Part shown: positions 60,777 to 64,000 of the stretch, piece by piece
Layout of the letters: each line of letters opens with the position of its first letter
How positions within the stretch are numbered: position 1 is the first letter of the stretch
From: Leifsonia sp. Root227
Lineage (GTDB): Bacteria; Actinomycetota; Actinomycetes; Actinomycetales; Microbacteriaceae
Length of the DNA stretch: 64,000 nt
NCBI RefSeq assembly: GCF_001428745.1
Contig: NZ_LMIO01000004.1
Coordinates: 682,001 to 746,000, forward strand
Direction of reading: 5' to 3'
Made by a program: the position numbers and the translations under genes
Notes under the pieces: generated by a model
What the model saw: the letters and a program-made list of their open reading frames with translations, nothing else
Databases searched by the model: none
What the model was told of the DNA's origin: nothing

Positions 60777-61628
60777 GTGAGCTTCCCTGCCGAGCGCGGC
60801 CTGCGCATCCTGCACATCTCCGACACCCACCTCTTCGGCGACGGCAGCCTGCACTACGGGATGGTCGACACGCTCGCCGCGCTCGACCGTGTCCTCGCCC
60901 GCGCGTCCTCGCTCGGTGTCGTCGACCTCGTCGCGGTGTCAGGCGACCTGTCGGACGACGGCAGCGCGGAGTCGTACAGGCTGCTCGCCGGGCGGATCGC
61001 TCCGTGGGCCTCCGAGCACGGAGCCGCCGTTGTCTACGCGATGGGCAACCACGACCTCCGCGACGGCTTCGAGAGCGTGCTCGGCGCCCGCGAGACGGTC
61101 GTGGAGGTCGCCGGTATCCGGGTGGTCACGGTCGACACCTCCGTGCCTGGCGCCGGTTACGGGGCGGTGGATGCGGCTGCTCTCGACCGCCTGCGCGGCG
61201 TCGTCGAATCCCCGTCCGCGCACGGCACCGTCGTGGTGTTGCATCATCCGCCCATCCCCGCCGCGAGTGCGCTGCTGGCCGCTCTGGAACTGCAGAACCC
61301 GTCCGGGGTGCTGGAGGCGTGCGCATCCGGCGATGTGCGGCTCGTGCTGGCAGGGCACTACCACCACGCCATGAGCACGGTCGCGGAGGGCATCCCGGTC
61401 GTCGTCGCCCCTGGCACGGCGAACAGCTCAGATCCCATCGCCGCCGCCGGAACGGAGCGCGCGACCGTCGGCTCCGGCTTCGCGGTGATCGACCTCCCGC
61501 TGGAGGGTGACCCGACCGTCATGTTCGTCGCCGCGCCCAGCGCGGAGGACGGCACGGAGATCTTCGACCTGGACGCGGCGGAGGTCGAGCGCATCGCCGC
61601 GGCGGCCGGCCCGAAGGAGCCACGATGA
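60777..61628 (+). CDS. Calcineurin-like metallophosphoesterase (CpdA/GpdQ type)
   Basis: The 283-residue enzyme has the metallophosphoesterase motifs: ILHISDTHLFG (D-x-H) at residue 10, AVSGDLSDDG (GD), AMGNHDLRDG (GNHD), VVLHHPPIP and VLAGHYHHAMS (GHxH). Such enzymes cleave phosphodiesters or phosphomonoesters such as cAMP or glycerophosphodiesters. In this operon it probably works with the HAD enzyme on an imported organophosphorus compound. No signal peptide. GTG start 9 nt after the permease stop. Confidence 0.9.
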   Translation: MSFPAERGLRILHISDTHLFGDGSLHYGMVDTLAALDRVLARASSLGVVDLVAVSGDLSDDGSAESYRLLAGRIAPWASEHGAAVVYAMGNHDLRDGFESVLGARETVVEVAGIRVVTVDTSVPGAGYGAVDAAALDRLRGVVESPSAHGTVVVLHHPPIPAASALLAALELQNPSGVLEACASGDVRLVLAGHYHHAMSTVAEGIPVVVAPGTANSSDPIAAAGTERATVGSGFAVIDLPLEGDPTVMFVAAPSAEDGTEIFDLDAAEVERIAAAAGPKEPR

Positions 61629-62482
61629 CCGACCACCGTCCCGGCGAGGTCATCGCGACCATCCGCTCCGTCCTCCCCTCCCTGCTGCCGACGGAGCAGG
61701 CCGTCGCGGCCGTGCTGCTGGAGCGTTCGGCGGAGATCGTGGAGCTCAGCTCGCAGCAGGTCGCCGAGCTGGCCGGCGCCTCCCGTGCCACCGTGGTGCG
61801 CACCTGCCAGAGCCTCGGCTTCACCGGCTACCAGCAGTTGCGCGTGCTGCTCGCCAGGGACGCGGGCTACCGCCCCGTCGCAGCAGAGGCCGCCGCGCCC
61901 GTCGGGTCGGCCGGCATCGTCACGCAGACCTTCACCCACATCGCAGGCAGGGTGGACGACATGGTCGCCCTCCTCGACGCGGACGCGGTGGAGCGCGCCG
62001 TCGAGGCACTCGTCTCCGCCCGCCGCGTGGTCGCGGTGGGCAACGGACTCTCTGCCCCTCTTGCGCTGGATGCGGCCGCCCGCCTCACCAGCGTCGGCCG
62101 GGCAGCGGAGTCCCCGCTCGACGTGATCGGCCAGCAGATCACCGCGCGGCTGCTCTCGCCAGGCGACGTGCTGCTGGCGGTCAGCGGGAGCGGCTCGAAC
62201 GCATCCACTCTCCGCACGGCCGGCGCGGCGACGGCGGCGGGCGCGACCGTGATCGCGGTGACCGCGTTCGTGCGCAGCCCGATCGCGCAGGCCGCCGACG
62301 TCGCACTGGTCGTGACCATGCCCGACCTGACCTTCCGCGACGAGATCACCCTCGCCTCCCGGCTTCCGCAGGCCATCCTCATCGAGGGGCTGGTCGCTGC
62401 GGTGACGCAGCGCCTCGGCGACGCTGCGACCACGGCGAAGTCGCTGGCGCTGGACGCGATCAGCGACAACCTGGCGGAGTAG
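61625..62482 (+). CDS. RpiR/MurR-family regulator with SIS domain
   Basis: The 285-residue regulator has an N-terminal RpiR HTH (SLLPTEQAVAAVLLERSAEI, SQQVAELAGASRATVVRTCQ, LGFTGYQQLRVLLARD) and a C-terminal SIS sugar-phosphate-binding domain (VVAVGNGLSAPLALDAAARL, DVLLAVSGSGSNASTLRTA). It should sense a phosphorylated metabolite from the pathway and act at the twin TGAACAG-type sites before the HAD gene. ATGA overlap with the phosphoesterase gene makes it the last gene of the operon. Confidence 0.9.
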   Translation: MTDHRPGEVIATIRSVLPSLLPTEQAVAAVLLERSAEIVELSSQQVAELAGASRATVVRTCQSLGFTGYQQLRVLLARDAGYRPVAAEAAAPVGSAGIVTQTFTHIAGRVDDMVALLDADAVERAVEALVSARRVVAVGNGLSAPLALDAAARLTSVGRAAESPLDVIGQQITARLLSPGDVLLAVSGSGSNASTLRTAGAATAAGATVIAVTAFVRSPIAQAADVALVVTMPDLTFRDEITLASRLPQAILIEGLVAAVTQRLGDAATTAKSLALDAISDNLAE

Positions 62483-62539
62483 GGCGCTGCCATCCCCTGG
62501 CGCGGCAGAATGAGGGGACCAGGACACGAGGAGGCTCAC

Positions 62540-62893
62540 ATGCCCGTGACAGGAATCGGCGGACTCTTCTTCCGCAGCGGCGACCCGGATGCGCGGGCCG
62601 CCTGGTACAAGGAGCACCTCGGCATCGACGCAGGGCAGGCATCCGTCTGGCAGCAGGAGGCAGGGATGACCGTGTTCGCCCCGTTCCCCGCCGACAGCGA
62701 CTACTTCGCCGCCGACCAGGCGTTCATGCTCAACCTACGGGTCACCGAGCTGGATGCGCTGGCGGCGAGCCTCGAAGCGGCGGGCATCCAGGTGGAACGC
62801 AAAGACGAGTGGACGAACACGGAGTACGGGAGCTTCGCGCGCATCCACGATCCGGAGGGGCTCGCGATCGAGCTGTGGCAACCTCCGAACTGA
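62540..62893 (+). CDS. VOC/glyoxalase-family protein
   Basis: The 117-residue protein has the glyoxalase/bleomycin-resistance fold pattern: GIGGLFFRSGDPDARAAWYK at the N-terminus, VTELDALAASLEAAGIQV in the middle and RIHDPEGLAIELWQPP at the end, where Glu is a usual metal ligand. The substrate is unknown. ATG 62540 is preceded by GAGGAGG. It lies 57 nt after the RpiR gene and may be separately expressed. Confidence 0.85.
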   Translation: MPVTGIGGLFFRSGDPDARAAWYKEHLGIDAGQASVWQQEAGMTVFAPFPADSDYFAADQAFMLNLRVTELDALAASLEAAGIQVERKDEWTNTEYGSFARIHDPEGLAIELWQPPN

Positions 62894-62990
62894 CCATTGC
62901 TCAACAGCGGGCCGAGGACTACCGTGCGACGGGCTGGGTCTTCGCCGACCAGCGTCCGTGTGCAACATCGACGTTCTAGGAGAGAACACC

Positions 62991-63494
62991 ATGAGTGATA
63001 CCACCCCACCGGCCAGCTACCCCGCGTCGTCGTCCCCGGCGGGAAGCGGCGCACCCGTCGCTCCGCCGCAGCAGGTGAACATCGCGTTCTGGCTGTACAT
63101 CGTCGGCGCCGCGCTGAGCCTCATCGCGCTCATCGTCTCGCTCGCGACGGTCGGATCGCTCAAGGACGACGTGCAGAAGCAGCTCGCGAACCAGGGCCAG
63201 CAGATCTCCGACGCGACGCTCAACGCGACGGTCGGCGTGTCCGTCGCGCTCGCCGTGGTGTTCGGCATCCTCTACATCGCGGCGTACGTGCTGTTCGCGT
63301 TCTTCATGCGCCGCGGCGCGAACTGGGCGCGCATCGTGCTGCTGATCGTCACCGTGCTCTCGCTCTTCGGCATCCTCGGCGGCTATGGTCTCGGCGCGGC
63401 CCGCGTGGTCGTCGGCGTGATCGCCACCGTGCTGATCTTCCTCAAGCCGGCAAACGAGTACTTCGCCGCAGTGAAGGCGAGCAAGCGGGTCTGA
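62991..63494 (+). CDS. Small membrane protein with proline-rich N-terminus
   Basis: The 167-residue protein has a Pro/Ser/Ala-rich cytosolic N-terminus (1-28), then four predicted transmembrane helices (about 29-52, 80-105, 112-130, 134-152) with VNIAFWLYIVGAALSLIALI first. No known transport or enzymatic motif was recognised; such proteins are common in Microbacteriaceae. The ATG has AGGAGA upstream. A strong terminator-like hairpin follows 11 nt after the stop. Confidence 0.75.
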   Translation: MSDTTPPASYPASSSPAGSGAPVAPPQQVNIAFWLYIVGAALSLIALIVSLATVGSLKDDVQKQLANQGQQISDATLNATVGVSVALAVVFGILYIAAYVLFAFFMRRGANWARIVLLIVTVLSLFGILGGYGLGAARVVVGVIATVLIFLKPANEYFAAVKASKRV

Positions 63495-63505
63495 TCGCAC
63501 CGATG

Positions 63506-63552
63506 AGCCTGAGCGTGGACGGTGGCGAAAAGTCACCGCCCACGCTCAGGCT
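63506..63552 (+). terminator. Rho-independent terminator hairpin
   Basis: AGCCTGAGCGTGG (63506-63518) pairs perfectly with CCACGCTCAGGCT (63540-63552); an inner CGGTG/CACCG stem extends it after one mismatch, closing on a loop with GCGAAAAGT. A short T-containing tail (TGTTCCT) follows. It ends the membrane-protein transcript. Confidence 0.75.
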
Positions 63553-63586
63553 TGTTCCTGTATCGTAGATAGGTCGGCTCTTGACA

Positions 63587-63730
63587 CCGCACGTTCGTGC
63601 GGATGGGTTTGTAAGTCAGGTGGGCCGGTTTCGCCGCCGTTCGGCAGGCGAATGATCACTGTATGTGAACGGCCCCGGCCAAAGACTGCCCGGGTTCTCC
63701 TTTGAAGCGCGGTAACGATCCGCGTGCTTC
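63587..63730 (+). ncRNA. Structured 5' leader candidate before the DEAD-box helicase gene
   Basis: The 213 bp between the terminator and the helicase ATG have no gene but fold extensively by eye. CCGCACG-TT-CGTGCGG (63587-63602) is a hairpin. GGCCGG (63623-63628) pairs with CCGGCC (63675-63680), enclosing a CGCCGCCG/CGGC-A-GGCG hairpin (63632-63650) and a TCAC/GTGA hairpin (63656-63668), a three-way-junction pattern. GAAGCGCGG pairs with CCGC-GT-GCTTC (63704-63730). Long structured leaders are known for cold-induced helicase mRNAs. No Rfam match is claimed. Confidence 0.5.
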
Positions 63731-63765
63731 GTCATGCATAACGAGAACAACCCAGGAAGACATCC

Positions 63766-64000
63766 ATGCCCGGATTCAAGAAGCACGGAAACAACAGCGC
63801 TCCTGGCGCCCGCAAGGGTGCCCCCAAGGCAGGCAGCCGCAGCCCCAGCCACCGCGGATACCGCGCGGCGGAAGAGGGCGCAGCCCCGAAGAAGGCCCGC
63901 TGGTCGGAGGACGAGCGCGCGGCCCGCGGTCGCGCAACGTACGGAAGCCGCGATGGCGGAAGCCGCGATGGCGGGCGCGAAGGCGCAGGCTCGACCGGCG
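63766..64000 (+). CDS. DEAD/DEAH-box RNA helicase, N-terminal end (partial)
   Basis: Only the basic, low-complexity N-terminal extension is inside the window: MPGFKKHGNNSAPGARKGAP, then SRSPSHRGYRAAEEGAAPKK and ARWSEDERAARGRA, followed by the start of an SRDGG repeat. This pattern (HRGY, then RWSxxERAARG, then Arg/Gly repeats) is what precedes the helicase core in Microbacteriaceae RhlE-like DEAD-box proteins. The core motifs themselves are beyond the window, so the name is an inference. AGGAAG precedes the ATG. Confidence 0.6.
   Translation, partial: MPGFKKHGNNSAPGARKGAPKAGSRSPSHRGYRAAEEGAAPKKARWSEDERAARGRATYGSRDGGSRDGGREGAGSTG

Noticed and set aside
63616..63852. Reverse-strand small open frame across the helicase leader
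   Set aside because: No ribosome site, and it overlaps both the structured leader and the helicase N-terminus; the leader structure explains the sequence better.
1..64000. CRISPR arrays, tRNA/rRNA genes, insertion sequences or prophage genes
   Set aside because: None found: no regularly spaced direct repeats, no cloverleaf-like sequences noticed by eye, no transposase, integrase or phage proteins among the open frames.

Overview
The window is high-GC actinobacterial DNA, most likely from a Microbacteriaceae genome close to Leifsonia. This is an inference from gene content: purF-purM with a DUF3073 gene nearby, the divergent MocR/YczE pair, CUT1 sugar ABC operons without their own ATPase, the N-terminal style of the DEAD-box helicase at the right edge, frequent GTG starts and several probable leaderless promoters. 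No rRNA, tRNA, CRISPR array, insertion sequence or prophage was seen. Genes are densely packed, with many 1-4 nt stop/start overlaps.

Left part (1-9.5 kb): the end of purF, purM, a cell-wall or membrane-anchored Calx-beta surface protein, an XRE antitoxin whose nucleotidyltransferase toxin partner is broken, an ABC exporter plus a DesK/DesR-like two-component system, DUF3073, a flavin oxidoreductase and a remnant of an LtrA-like gene. From 9.5 to 17.1 kb lies an oligosaccharide locus (GH/debranching enzyme, S51 peptidase, two permeases, lipoprotein binding protein), divergent from a LacI regulator, with two palindromic operators between them. Next come an ABM-domain membrane protein, a DUF4097-PadR pair with PadR-type operator repeats, a KimA-like potassium importer with a leaderless promoter, a TipA-type MerR regulator, a YczE/MocR pair, a broken DUF559-like gene, and a large RND exporter.

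Middle (29.8-41 kb): an epoxide hydrolase divergent from a WYL regulator, then a complete histidine utilisation set split over both strands (hutG forward; hutI, hutU, hutH reverse; an IclR regulator forward), an HtrA-type protease, a GNAT acetyltransferase and a DUF2277 gene. Two copies of one inverted-repeat element, a 25-bp-armed palindrome and a 15-bp tandem repeat occur between genes here.

Right part: 40.9-53.7 kb is one co-directional 11-gene locus. A LacI regulator leads a CUT1 transporter, two different ADP-ribosylglycohydrolase-family enzymes, a ribokinase-like PfkB kinase, a TIM-barrel protein fused to a cysteine-free FGE/sulfatase-modifying-factor domain, a CaiB-type CoA-transferase, a CitE/HpcH-type lyase and an esterase. 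This looks like an undescribed catabolic pathway for an imported glycoside or ribosyl conjugate with an organic-acid part, and is the best candidate for a new system. From 56.2 to 62.5 kb a second interesting operon joins a HAD phosphatase, a PhnD-C-E-E phosphonate-type transporter, a metallophosphoesterase and an RpiR regulator, preceded by two near-identical 18-bp operators 30 bp apart. The window ends with a long, strongly structured leader in front of a DEAD-box helicase gene.
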